From: Lineolata rhizophorae
Taxonomy: Eukaryota; Ascomycota; Dothideomycetes; Lineolatales; Lineolataceae
Reading direction: 5' to 3'
Length of the DNA: 64,000 nucleotides
Assembly: GCA_010093515.1 (NCBI GenBank)
Contig: MU001698.1
Span: forward strand, 186,001-250,000
The position numbers were made by a program, and so were the translations under genes. Under the pieces are notes generated by a model. It ran no database searches, was not told the origin of the DNA, and was given only the letters and a program-made list of their open reading frames with translations. Position 1 is the stretch's first letter; each line of letters opens with the position of its first letter. Shown piece after piece: positions 40,442 through 52,227 of this stretch.

Positions 40442-41233
40442 TATTTTGAATTTGATATATAAAGAGCTGGAAATACAAAACAATATAGACCACAAAGGTG
40501 TGCGATTGGGGGTTCTTACGATGGAGCTCCAAAAGTCAGACAATGCGATGTGAGAATTTAGGACAGAAGAAGCCAACGAGCTTGACCTCCGACCCCGGCC
40601 TTGCCGCGGCAGGCTAAGATGCCGAGGTCAACTAGACGACAGCGCTTTTAAATGCTTGCTTGTCCGAGGCAATTCTGCGTTTGATCACCTATTCAAGTTC
40701 TGCGCAAGATGCTACCTAATAATTGCGCCAGATGGGTATTCCAAGAAGCCGGATAACTTCTGGTGAGTGTTCTGCGGAAACAGAAGAGATAGAAAGTTTC
40801 AGAAAGGTTTTTGGGACTAAGCACTAGAAGTAAAGATATTGGTCTAGAGCTGGGCAGGTGTTTGACAAATGGATAATATGCGAACTCCAAAATATATCGA
40901 GTAAACAGCTTGCCCAGGGGTCAACAGAACAGTGACAAGACTCTGGAGTACTGCATCAGTACAATGACTTTTGTGAGTCGTTGTGCTGCGTGGTGCTACG
41001 CTACTTTTTGCGCCAAGATTGGGGGTCACAGCGGAGCTCGGCTTGACTCACGATCTACTACTCTGCACCTTGCCTATTTCCCAACGCAACATCCGCGCCC
41101 CCGAATAGGACATCCACTTCGAGGAAGCTTCAAAGTAGCCCGTTCGGACATCCTTACTCCGCAGCAACTGCCGTGACCAGACATCTTCCCGAGCAGAAAT
41201 TTTCAATATTTGAGAGCGAACAGCCTTGCGGTT
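40442..41233. other. Divergent promoter region hydratase/deaminase
   Basis: 792 bp between two opposite start codons. It contains the paired CCTCGG motifs; nothing else recognised. Confidence 0.5.
40622..40669 (-). promoter_or_regulatory. Paired fatty-acid-response motifs (FarA/FarB-type CCTCGG)
   Basis: CCTCGG on the gene strand occurs at 40627-40622 and 40669-40664, about 180 and 225 bp before the hydratase ATG. CCTCGG is the core bound by FarA/FarB-class zinc-cluster activators of peroxisomal fatty acid genes. Role inferred from sequence and gene function. Confidence 0.5.
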
Positions 41234-42733
41234 ATGAAGCCGGACAATTATCTCACCCTCTGCCTCGAGCAGGCATCCAAGTCGCCTCTGCACTATCGCC
41301 ACGGCTGCATCATCGTCCGCGGCGGCAAGGTCATCGGCCAAGGCTACAACGACTACCGCCCGGGCTTCGACGGGGGCGCCCTCAAGACTGGCCGTATCGG
41401 CACCGGTAGCGGCGGCAGCGCCAACCCCCCCGACGCCGAACAGGACCCAGTGGCCGACCACAAGCGCAAGAAGAAGCTGAACCCAAAGAATAGTAGCAAT
41501 GGTCGCAGCGGCGCCTTCACGCCCTTTGAGGTTATGCTGGGCGGCGGCGGCGGCGGCGGCGGGCCCAACGCTAACACGCCGCTGTCGATGCACTCCGAGA
41601 TGATGGCGGTGCACTCTGCGCTCGCGGGCTCGGCCTGCCTCGCCGCGGCTTCGTCGGCGCCGCGGCTGCGAAAACCGTGCTTCAAACTACCGGGTGGTTC
41701 TAAACGAAAAGCGCGACTATGGCGGGCAGTGCTCGCGGGATACGTCGAGCGCGTCGGCGCCGGCCGAGGAGGTCGGGAGCGCGCCGCCGAGGCACAGGGC
41801 CAGGGGTGGCGTTTTGAAGCGGCTGCATTTGGACCAGTGCAGGGGCAAACAGGTGATGAAGGAGAAGAGTGGTCATTATCAATATCAATATCGGCACCGA
41901 CTTCAGTATCAGTACGACCGTTCTTCGGATGCGGATGCTCCATGTAAGTCTACGCATGAAAGCAACCACTGCGGAGCAAAAATCAGTACGTCTTCGACTC
42001 CACCATCCTCGGCCAAGAAGGACGCGGGCAGTAAGCCGAACTACCGCCCGTGTTATAATGAAAGCATGCACTCTTATAAGGACGTAAGTCTTCAGAAACA
42101 GTTTAATCCATTATATAAAATGGCACGCTAAAAAGCCTATTCCAGAATCCCCCCAACCAGAGCAGTACAGCGAGCTCCCAGCCAATGCTGTTACCAAAGG
42201 GACGCACAGGTCAAAACAACAACAGCATTTCTGCGAGAACGAAGGATCCCCGTCTAAATGGAGCCGACCTCTACGTTGCCCGTCTTGGACTCGACAAAGC
42301 CATCAGCGCCAGGACCAAGACTTCACATCCCTCCCCTCCTATACGCGCCGCACCATCCGACGCCGATCAGCCAGCCTCCGAGCTTGGCTCCCACGGTTCG
42401 GGTTCTCTGCACGACGAGCTGAAGTGCCCTCATCCAAGGAGCATCCGCCGCCCGCCCAAGATTCCGGAGACGTACGACCGGCGCATAATCCGCTCGTCGC
42501 GGCCGTGCTACCGCTGCGTTTCGTACATGCAGTCCGTGGGCATCAAGCGGGTGTTTTGGACCAACGATTCCGGGGAGTGGGAGGGTGGGAAAGTCCGCGA
42601 TTTGGTTGACGCGCTCGAGGCGGGATCGGGTCGCGATGCTGATGGGACGATGCTAGGCGGTTCGGCTGGGAATGGGGTGTTCGTCACGAAGCACGAGGTG
42701 TTGATACTGCGGAGGCGGATGGGAGGCGGTTAG
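41234..42733 (+). CDS. Cytidine/deoxycytidylate deaminase-like protein with split zinc site
   Basis: Proposed exons 41234-41943, 41987-42083, 42146-42733; 464 aa. The N-terminus MKPDNYLTLCLEQASKSPLHYRHGCIIVRGGKVIGQGYNDYR is a clear CDA-fold start. The zinc/proton-shuttle motif HSEMMAVHSAL sits near residue 120; PCYRC, the second zinc motif, is near 390 and followed by VSYMQSVGIKRVFW. The 270 residues between them are mostly low complexity with conserved-looking islands KPCFKLPGGSKRKA, GWRFE and NGADLYVARLG. The second intron (62 nt) is well supported. The first (43 nt) is short but has GTAAGT, CAG and the right phase. Nucleotide, nucleic acid or other substrate cannot be decided. ATG 41234 is the first in frame. 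Confidence 0.78.
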
Positions 42734-43461
42734 ATAGGTATTGAAATTGGCTTTTTGATGTGGTCGGCTGATTACAACGTCAATGCGGAGTATTTGAGCC
42801 CCACAGCGTTCATCCGACAATTGACCCGTTCGCTCATTGAGCGATTAGGAAACAGATACAGATTTTTCGTGGTCTGAGTTTCGAGGCTACTTCACTGTCT
42901 AGTTGCAACCATTCTCTCATAACGAGACGAGATGCATTAACCGAGGTAGCAAACCACAGTCGTCAATCCCTTTATTATCCGGCCTACAGCTTCGGGCATG
43001 CGTAGCATCCGTTGTCCAAGAAAGACGGCCCAGCCCGCAGCGAACCAAGCCGCAAAGGGAAAATCATCTGCAAGGTACCATGCCGCAAACGGTGCCGCTC
43101 AAGCCAAGCGATCCCACTTTCTCCGCACCACCACGGGGCGCCTGGCGTGTACTACAACGTACGAGGGTGCGGAGCTCCACGCGCAACGCCCACCCCGGTC
43201 CAGCCATGCGGGGGAGGCTGGAAAATATTAATTGCGTCCAGTAGAGGAGCGAGTCGGCGCGCTGAGGCTCATCTACGTGACGTAGCGGAGCCTCGAAGCA
43301 CAAACCACGTGCGAGCAAATCGAGCGCGGCCCGCAAAGCAATTTAAAAGTATGGGATCTGCCCCCTTCCGGAGCGGGTGCGTGGGGAGATCACCCGTGCG
43401 TGATACCTAGCTGCTCCAGGAACCTATACTGTATCAGCCTCTGGAGCTTGGAAGGACCGCA
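42734..43461. other. Intergenic, GH79 promoter
   Basis: 0.73 kb between same-strand genes. A TTTAAAAG stretch near 43340 may be a TATA-like element about 120 bp before the GH79 start. No gene. Confidence 0.45.
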
Positions 43462-45221
43462 ATGCCATTGGCGCGGTCTATTGTCAGCGCCGCGCTGCTC
43501 GGCTCGTCCGTGGCCAGGGCTCTGCCTCACGAGCCCCGGCACACCGAAAGTCCAGATGTTCAAGTCAGCTGTCCCAGCACGCCTGACGGCGCTGGCCCGG
43601 AGCTGCTGGACGCTTTCGTGTCGTACTCGGTCGAGCTGGCCTTCTGGCCCGACTTCGGCGGCAACCTGAGCCACCCGAACACGTTCTCAAACAACCTGCT
43701 GGACAACCTGGGCGAGCTGCAAGGGACGAAGCCTCATATCCGCGTCGGCGGAAACACGCAGTGCGTTTCCCCCATCGAAGCGCTTACCCAGAGCCCTATT
43801 CCCCACGGCTAAGCGTTGGCGGCATGCAGAGACTACGCCATATACGACCCGGACCTACCGACCGCGACCAAGGGCATCGTGGTCCCGTCCCGGTCTCCTG
43901 ACTACCCGTACTACCTCACCATCGGGCCTTCCTTCTTCGAGTCTTACCAGACGTTCCCCTCGGTCAAATACGCGCACGGCTTCAACCTCGCCAAGAACGG
44001 GTCCGCGGCGCGGCGCAGCCTGGTCGAGTCCGCCAAGGTGGCCTGCAAGGTGCTCGGCGAGGACGACCGCTTCCTGCTCTGGGAGCTCGGCAACGAGCCG
44101 GACCTGTACAAGACGTCGGCGCAGGGCATCAAGCGGCCGGCCGACTGGGATGAGGAGGACTACGTGCGCGAGTGGAAGGACGGGACGGCGGCAATTCGGG
44201 ACGCGATAGCCGAGGCGTGCCCGGAGATGGCGTCGGACGCCAGGTACAAGTACATGGCGCCGTCGTTCGCGGGGACGAGCAACAGCCTCGATCCGAACGA
44301 GGTGTGGGCCGACGGTCTCGACGGCAGACGCGACATCGCCTGGATATCGCAGCACAAGTGCGGACCCCTTGCCCCCCTCTTCCTCAACTACGTATCCTCT
44401 TCTTCCACTAGCTCACTCTCTTCCCCAGCTACATCGACGGCGCCACCCAACCGGGCGTCACCCTCCAAGGCACGCTCATGAACCACACGCGCACCGCCTC
44501 ATCCGTGACGCCGCTCGTCTCGCTGGCGCGCAACCTCTCTGCCGCGCACCCGGCCCTCCCCTTCGTCCTCGGCGAGACCAACTCGCTCTACAACCAGGGC
44601 GCGCCCGGCCTGTCCGACTCCTTCGGCGCCGCGCTCTGGGGCCTCGACTTCCGGCTGCACAGCGCCGCGCGCGGCGTCGCCGCCGTGCACATGCACCAGG
44701 GCACCGGCTACCGCTACGCGGCGTGGCAGCCGGTGGCGACGGCGACGGGGCGGCGCCGCACCCGGGCGCCCTACTACGGCGACGCCGCCGCCGCCGCCAT
44801 GGTCGGCGCCCGCGCCCGCGGGCCCGCGCGCGTCCGCGAGCTCGCCGCCGCCGAGCGCGCCGTCGCGTACGCCGCCTACGAGGGCGCCGGCCTCGCGCGC
44901 CTCATGGCTATCAGCCTGGACGCGTACAACGGCACGGGCGCGGCGGCGGAGGCGGCGGCGCGCCCGGCGGCGACGTTCGCGCTCGGCTTGCCCGAGGGCT
45001 GCGCGCGCGAGGCGCGCGTCGCGCGCCTGATGGCGGGCGGGAGCGATGCCGTCGCGGGCGTCACGTGGGATGGGGTGTCGTTCGACTGGGAGCTGGACGA
45101 GGGGAGGCCGGTGGTGGTTGGGAATGCGACGAGGGATGAGCGCGTGGCGGTGGGGGAGGACGGGGTGATGGTGCTCGAGGTGCCGCATTCGTCGGCGGCG
45201 ATGGTGAGGGTGGATTGTTGA
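43462..45221 (+). CDS. Secreted GH79-family glycosidase (beta-glucuronidase-like)
   Basis: Three exons: 43462-43760, 43830-44357, 44429-45221; 539 aa; introns of 69 and 71 nt. A signal peptide (MPLARSIVSAALLGSSVARA) precedes a TIM barrel with IRVGGNTQ, acid/base Glu in WELGNEPDLY, AWISQHNYIDGATQPGVTL, and nucleophile Glu in FVLGETNSLYNQG. A C-terminal beta-sandwich domain begins around residue 430. Several NXS/T sites are present. Fungal GH79 members release glucuronic acid or its 4-O-methyl form from arabinogalactan-type glycans outside the cell; the exact substrate is not determined. Codon third positions are almost all G/C in exon 3. Confidence 0.9.
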
Positions 45222-45226
45222 GAGGG

Positions 45227-45267
45227 AGGAGAGGAGAGGAGAGGAGAGGAGAGGAGAGGAGAGGAGA
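45227..45267 (+). repeat. (GGAGA)n microsatellite
   Basis: About eight tandem GGAGA units begin six bases after the GH79 stop codon, inside the likely 3' UTR. Confidence 0.9.
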
Positions 45268-46009
45268 TGGCTGGCATATGTAGCAGTGGGACGGACGTGC
45301 GACTATGTTCTCCGTACCGTAATGCAACTGACAAAGAAGGAAGCGCGAGGCCACTTACGCTGGGGGTAGATTCCACGCTCACGATGTCGCAGTTGATGGA
45401 CTCGCGGGTTCCTGGAGCATTGGATTGTAAATATCCAGACGACCACTGCGGCCGGGCTCGACGGGATACGTGAGATCAGGTACCCTTGTACCTCGCACAC
45501 GACGCAATGCGATTGGGTTCCGATGGCGGCACGGCGTGCAGATGACGATGTGCACTAACTCGGTCCGTAAATAGCGCCTGCTCTGCAAAAAGAGTGCCCG
45601 CAGCACAGAACCCACCAATGCCGGGAGGCGTTGCGCACACGTCCCGCCAGGCGGCCTCATCTTCTGGGGGTTGGGGCCCTGTCGAAAGTCCTCAGGTCGA
45701 ACGGGCACGATTCGAGAAGAAAAAGGCTGGCACGAGGAGACGGTTAGGGGCTTTCTTCATCATACATCAGGTACTCCGTACTGTGCAATATATATTGCCG
45801 GCGCCCCGGCCATCGAATTTTTGCCCCGATCGAACAGGCGCCCGTGCGGTCTCCGGCGCGCGGGGCGTCGATCGCCAATGAGAAGAAGGCGGAGATGCAA
45901 GCAGGATGCGCCACCGACGACTCGCGATGGGCGAGAGACGGGGAGGGCCGGGGGGGATGGGAAACGCAAAGTCGAACGGCGCGCGCGGCAAGACGCAGCA
46001 ACAGCGACA

Positions 46010-46033
46010 AGCAGCAGCAGCAGCAGCAGCAGC
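46010..46033 (+). repeat. (CAG)n microsatellite
   Basis: About eight CAG units in noncoding sequence. Confidence 0.85.
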
Positions 46034-47061
46034 TACAGCAGAGGCCAGCTCAGGAGAAGAAGCAGGACTTGGAAGCGGGCCAGGAGCACGGCAGATGGGG
46101 CGTGTGGACGCAGGCCAACCCCGAGCCAACCAGGCGTCGCGGCCGGCCTGACGCCCGTACAGCTAGTTACGGACGCCGCCCTGCCGCCTCCTCTCGCGCC
46201 GTCAGCGCAACGCAGCCGTAGCGCGAACAGGAGCGATGGCAAAAGGCACTGGACCGACGGGTGGTTACGCCGCGAGTTGGTCCCCGGCCTCGCCTTGCGC
46301 TAGCTGGAGGCCAGAGAGACGACGGCCCCCTTGGGCTCCCTTGTTCTGTTAGGTTTGGGTTCCCGGGCAAGGTTTTGGGCCTAGTCGGGCGGTTCTCCCG
46401 TCCAAAAGCTCGCATCATTGCGCTTCCTGCTCCGTGGCCATCGGCGGCGCCCGGCGGAGGCGGGGGTCCTCCTCCTGCCTGGCCGCGCCAGCTTCCTTGC
46501 CCGTCCCCTCAAGTAAAGCGGCCCGCTGGCCCCCCTTAACCAAGCGCGCAACCCCCCGAAAGCTTCTGGTGCCATCCATTGCCCGTGCCCTGCTCCGGCC
46601 TCCGCAGCGCCCGCCCCAGCGCCTGCTTGCCTTACCTCACCCGCCGGCTCACCAACCTGCCTGCTTCGGCCCATCGCTCGTCCCCAGCTCTCCCTCTCGT
46701 CCATCGGCTTCACGCCTGCTACCACCTCTTGCTCGTCCTCCTCCCGCATCGCATCGCATCGCACCGCGAACCGCGCTGCCAGAGCAGCTGGCCCGCGTCC
46801 TCGGCCCGAGCCGACCGATCTCCTTCCCCCTTCCCGTCCGTTGCCTCACTGCGCACGCCTCTCTCGGCGCAATTGCAGCGTCTCACCCGCGCGCATCCCG
46901 GCGCTCTTCTCTCCCGTCTCCCGGCCGCGCGCTCATCACCCCCGGACTTCGTCGCGCCGCATCCGCGCGTCCAGCGAGGCATCTTCTGTCGCAACCGGCC
47001 CTCAGCGCGCCCTGCTAGCTGCGCTCGCCTTTCCCACACCCTTCCATCCATCCCATCGGCC

Positions 47062-48926
47062 ATGGCGGACAAGGAGATCAAGGAAGGCGACCAAGGTGCG
47101 TCCATCCATCTGTCCATCCATCCACGCCCTGCTCTTTAGTCAGCCACTCTCTGTCACCTGCATTGCCCCCTCCTCCTCCTCCTCCTCCTCCTCCTCCTCC
47201 TCCTCCTCCTCCTCGCTGCAATCCTTCGCTTCCATCCCTCGGCGCGCCGCGTCGCCCGACAGCCGCTTCCAGCCCAGCCCAGCCCAGCCCAGCCTAGTCG
47301 AGTCCAGAACAACCAGGCAAGAAAAAAAAAAACAAAAGACCGCGACAGCGACCAAGCAAGCGCACCAGAACCCGGCGCCGCGACCACCAAGCATCAGCCA
47401 GCCAGCCAGCCGAGCAAGCATCGCATCGCATCGCATCGCGTCCACGCACCCACACCCAATCGCACGGCCTCGGGCGCGCTAGCCCAGGTACCACCAGCAC
47501 AACCGAGCGCCCAATGCCCTCCCCTCCCCCCACCCAAACTAGGCCCGCCGCATCTCCGCGCGACACCACATCCGGCCCGCTTTGCTTTGGGGCCTCCCTT
47601 GGTCCCACGCGCCCGCAGCGCGCCGGTCCGTCGGTCCGCGCGACGCGCGCGCTTGCTTGTCGTGCTTGTCCGGCTCGTCTGCGGGCCGCGATGCGCGCCG
47701 CCGAGGGGAGGAGTGGAGTGGGGGGGGAGTTGCAGGGGGAAACTCGCGATGCGCGTCGAGCTGGGGGGCGCCGCCGAGGCCCGGGCCGGTTTGCCTTGGT
47801 GTCGCACGCGCTGCCTTGCTCCGCCTCCTCCTGGCCTCTGGCCTGAGCTTTGCTTTCCGGGACTGTGTGCGCGTGCTTGGTCGCTTGCGGTGCTGGCGTT
47901 TTTGCCTGGGAGGCGGCGCGGCGCATCGGGGCGCCATGGGCCGGATGGGATGGGATGGGCGCGGTTTGCGTCGCGACGCCGCCGCCGCAGGATGCGCGTT
48001 CCGCAATGCGCGGGCCGAGCCCAGGTTGCGGCTCGTGTCGCGCCGCGCCGCGCATCGACCACGCTGCCGTCCTCTCCCACCCCTCCCCTTCTCTTCCTCT
48101 CTCCCCTCTTCCCTCCCCCACCTGCCTCCCCAAACACCGCCCCACCCCTTCCCAACCACCCCGCTAACACCCTCCCCCAGTCTCCTGGCCCTGGTCCGGC
48201 GCCCGCCCCACCGGCGCCGTCGACGCCGTCGCCACCGACGGCGCCCTCACCACCGAAACCCCCAAGGGCAGCACCGTCAAGCGCAACGCGGCGCCCTCGG
48301 ACCCGGCCGTGCGCGTCGCCCGCGACCAGGGCGCCGACGTCGTCAAGCGCGCGCACGAGCTGGCCGTCGAGGCGCGCGCCGAGGACGCGCCCGAGACCGA
48401 CGCCACGGCGGGCGCCGCCCCGGCCGAGCCCGAGCACGACGCCAACAAGGACGCGGACGCGGACGCGGACGCGGACGCCGCCGGCCGGCCGGCCGAGAAC
48501 GGCACCGCGGCCCCCCCCGCCACCACCACCTCGGCCGAGAACGGCGACGCGGCTGCCGGCCCGCGCGCCGGCGCCCGCGAGCCCGAGCCCGAGGCCCGCG
48601 ACGACGAGCCGGCGGCGGTCGGCGACAAGGCCGACGGCTCGGCGCAGCCGGGCGCGAAGCGGGCCGCGCCCGGCGAAGACGCTGGCGCCGACGAGGAGGA
48701 GGCGCCGGCGGCGAAGAAGATGAAGAGGCAGAAGACGGAGGCGGCGGGCGCGGCGGGCAGGAAGGCGGGGCGGCCGAGGAAGGCGGAGGCGGGGGCGGGG
48801 ACGAAGGCGGACGGCGGGGGGGAGGGGGCGAAGAAGGGCGGGGCGGGGCCGCGGGGGAAGAGGGGGCCGAAGCGGGCGGCGACGGAGTCGGGGGAGCCGA
48901 GGAGGAGCGCGCGGATTCGGTCGTAG
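47062..48926 (+). CDS. Hypervirulence-associated TUDOR-domain protein with AT-hook-like tail
   Basis: Two exons, 47062-47095 and 48181-48926, separated by an unusually long 1085-nt intron (GTGCGT..CCCCCAG); 259 aa. Joining them gives MADKEIKEGDQVSWPWSGAR, and the small TUDOR-like domain (DUF2945/HVA1) continues to about residue 60 (PSDPAVRVARDQGADVVKRAHEL). The rest is disordered: an Asp/Ala repeat (DADADADADA), acidic Ala/Glu stretches, a basic patch AAKKMKRQK, an AT-hook-like RKAGRPRKAE and a final KRGPKRA..RRSARIRS. A nuclear, nucleic-acid-associated role is inferred. The family name comes from homologues; no virulence role can be read from sequence. Exon 2 is extremely GC-rich. Confidence 0.85.
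47170..47214 (+). repeat. (TCC)n microsatellite inside the long intron
   Basis: About fifteen uninterrupted CTC/TCC units, followed by AGCCC repeats near 47275-47295 and CATCG repeats near 47419-47440, all inside the 1085-nt intron. Confidence 0.9.
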
Positions 48927-48927
48927 G

Positions 48928-48998
48928 GAAGAGGGGGGGGGGAAGAGAGAGAAGAGAGAGAGAGAGGGAGGGAGGGAGGGAGGGAGGGAGGGAGAGGG
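48928..48998 (+). repeat. Purine-rich (GA)n/(GGGA)n tract
   Basis: A G-run, GA repeats and about seven GGGA units directly after the TUDOR-domain gene's stop codon; likely 3' UTR. Confidence 0.85.
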
Positions 48999-51900
48999 GA
49001 AACGGGGAAGAGGCTGGAGGGTGGTGTGGGTTGGGTGGTGGGTTGGTGGTGGTGTTCGTGCGGGAAGGGCCTGGGAATGCGGAGCGGGGCGTTTGCGAGG
49101 TTGTGGGATGTGAAAGGTGATTCTCTGTTGATGTTGGGTTGGGTGGAAGGGATTTCCAAGGCGGCGTGGAAGGAAGGGTATTCGTGTCTCGACGGTAGGT
49201 AAATAGGGAGGTTGCTCGGACAACGGGAACGGGGATGGGGACTGACGGTGGGATTGACGACGGGTGACCGGAAGGTATGGGACGGGCGGATATCTGAGGG
49301 AGGCGCAGGGAAGGACTTCTATTGCTATCGATACACGATCATGGAGGGAGGAAAGAACTTTTCGAAACGTACGCCGTTCCCAAACGTTTAGGTTCCAGAA
49401 GAGCGTGAGAAAACAGGCGTTCCTGCAAAACTTTTGGGTGGGGGGGAGGGAAGGAACGCTCTTCAGGAAGGCTAGGCGTAAATTAAGTTTCTTTTTTCCC
49501 GTTTTTCTTTCATTGCTATGAAGTAACAATTGAGCAACGCTTTTAAGCAACGTTGGGGGAAGTGTGTCATGCGAAGTGAAGTGATGCCGCTGGAATAGGG
49601 TGGTGCATGTATAGTATACGTGCTGTAGAGAAAACGCCATCTTGAGTCCCACATAAACCGAGGGGCGCTTTTGATAATGAATATTACCTGGCTTTGTGTG
49701 AGTAAAGTAGAATTGACAGAATGACTATCAGGATAATTGTTGATTCTAAGATCAGAGTGATCGATTCTCATTCAAGGAGACGAAAAGCACGTGTGTCTCT
49801 CCGATCCGTCTTGAAACTAGTAAATGAAGGTTCATCATGTGAAGGGAGTCCCGAAATGTAGGGCTGTTCCGAAGACCTACCAAAGGCAAGGTTGATTTGA
49901 TGAGAACCAGGCTTCCCATAATTTTAGAACCATACAAGTTCTGGGTGAGGTTGGACATGGTATTGGTGCACTTCTGGGCCCGATTATGGAATGACGCGTC
50001 AGCTGTGCAAATGGCCTATAAATACGCCCTATATTACGCTGTTAGCTTTTTAATTGTTGTGGTACCACAGAGCAGTGGTTGGAAGAATGTTAGTGCCACC
50101 AAAATTGCTCCCTAGGAAACCGGAAATATCGAACCGTTCTTTGCAGTAATTTTAGGAGAAGCTCAGTGGTAACCAATCCAAAAGCGGCTGGCATTTGCAC
50201 AGTGAAGGAAAATACCTCTCCACCACGTACTGACAACGTGGCCAATATGTTGAGTCGGAGATGTCATAAAATGCTTTAGGACCTCCGACAATCGTACATC
50301 GGATAGGAGATTTCCACCCGAAATTAGACTATAGCAGAACAGAACTCACTTAACCTGCAATCAGGACTAGCGAATGGAACCTGTAGTGCGTAAATAAGGA
50401 TAGCCATAATTTGGCAAACCTGTGACGACACACTCAGAAACTAGAAGCATATCCTCTTCAAAATACTTTTCAAAATGGGCGTTGTTCAAACGCAAAAAGG
50501 AAACGTTGACGTCGAGAAATCATTTGGATGGTGAGCCTCGAAGCTGTAAAGGTTAAGAGGAAAAATCTTCCTCGGTTTGGACAACTTTTTAGTTAAGGAA
50601 AAAAAGGTTGGGTGGTGAGAACCTTAAAATCTTCTAGAACTCGGAACGTAGACATGTCAACACCCACATCTTATGGTTGAGCCTATGCCTATATATCTAA
50701 GGTTCGCACGGTTCCCGAGTCCAACGCTTGCTTTGGGTCTTCTGACAGGAAAACGAAAATTTGAGCTCTGGGCGCCAACGAAAGCGAAGAGATATTTCGG
50801 CACTTCTCGAAACAGTGCAGCTGGATTAAAGAACGTTAGGGCTCTTTCGGTTGGCTGATCTCGAACGCCTGGTCCGGCCGCAGGAACGAAATGGCAGCGC
50901 TTTGGAACGCATGAAAAGCTGGAGTCTGACTCGGCGTCATGCGGGTGAGTTTTGTCGGCTATGGGTAGCCTGGTCCTTAAGAAAGCACGCAAGTCGCAAA
51001 CCAAGGGTCCTCGGGGGTTGCGCCACGAGGGACGATGGATTTGGCGAGCAGGCGTTTTTCCGATTAATTTGTTTCGAAGGTGGCGGTAAATGGTACACGA
51101 GGCTGGCGGGCGATAAGGGAAATGGACAAGTCCAGGGATCGCTGCCTTTGCGAGAGGCAGAAACATTTCGACGGCCACCGGTCCATGTACCCCGTACCCG
51201 ACCCCGCGATCATCGCTGATCTCAGCCCCAACGGCCGCGAAAGCAACGGGCGACAGTTGGGCGATGCGGCCGCGCTGCACGACGGCACGCGGGCGGCAGT
51301 GCGCGCAGTCAGACGGACGCGGAGGGGGCTCGCGAGGAGGGCTCTCGCTGCGTGCCGGGATATATTGTGTCGCTGTCAGACGGGCGGACGGTGGCGGGCT
51401 CGACGCGGCGATTCGCAGTGTTTTTGGGCTCCGGTGAAGCAGACGTCGGGTGGCGGCGCGTGGAGGCAGAAGGAGGAAAAGTGTGTGCGAGGGAATTTGG
51501 GGCTCGGCCGGCGAGCGCTAGGGGGACCGGTGGGCGCGACCAGTGAGTCAGAGGCTGTGTGGGAGGCAGGGGGGCTTGGCGCCAGCGATAAAGGCTGATG
51601 GGGGGGAAGGAAAAACCGGTCGGGAATGGTCGGCGGCGGACCCAGCACCGCGGCCGCCGTCGGGCGTACGCTCGATCCGCGGTCGCGCCGGCGCCTCGGG
51701 GCGCCGTGGTCGTCGTCGTCGTCGTCATGGGGCGGCGTCCAGAGCGGCCGAAGACTGCGCGCGCGGGCGAGCGCCGCCGACAAAGAGCGGCCGAGGCCGT
51801 CCACGCGGCGACGGTGGTGAGGGTGCCGACGGGCGTTTTTGCGGCCGACGCACGGCGCAGGAGAGAGGGAGAGCAGAGGAGCGAGCCAGCCTGAGGCGAC

Positions 51901-52221
51901 GGCTTTCGCATTTTCAGGAGGCGTTGTGCAGGGGGCGCACGGGGGGCGGCAGGCGGCCCACAGGGGGGCGTGAAATGGGCGGCGCGGCCGGGGCGGCAGC
52001 GCGCGGCGTGATTGGCCGGGCGCGTCAGAGCGGGCTGGGCGTACCGGGGCGCGCGCGGCCCGGGCGCAAGCAGGCTGCTGCCCGAAGCGGCTAGCGCGGG
52101 GGCGGGCCCCCTGTGGAAGGCGCGGCCGGCCCAGCCGCTGCCAGGAGGCTGGAGTGAGGCAACCGCTTGTCTCGCATGCCTGCCCTTGCCGCGCGCTGCG
52201 CCCCCCCGACCGCCTGCCGCG

Positions 52222-52227
52222 TATAAA
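52222..52227 (+). promoter_or_regulatory. TATA box candidate upstream of TBP
   Basis: GTATAAAGAG in an otherwise GC-rich promoter-like region, 929 bp before the TBP start codon. If used, the TBP mRNA would have a leader of about 0.9 kb unless it is spliced. Confidence 0.35.

Larger units (their letters stand above)
45222..47061. other. Intergenic, GC-rich leader of the TUDOR-domain gene
   Basis: 1.8 kb. It contains the GGAGA repeat, a TACTCCGTA motif near 45771, a CAG repeat near 46010-46033 and a CATCG repeat at 46744-46762. From 46400 the sequence is C-rich, typical of a long 5' leader. Overlapping open frames on both strands lack conserved sequence. Confidence 0.5.

Noticed and set aside
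47394-49652. Open frame of about 750 codons antisense to the TUDOR-domain gene
   Set aside because: It mirrors a GC-saturated coding exon and repeats; the product is Arg/Pro/Gly low complexity with no recognised motif. The sense gene has clear family matches.
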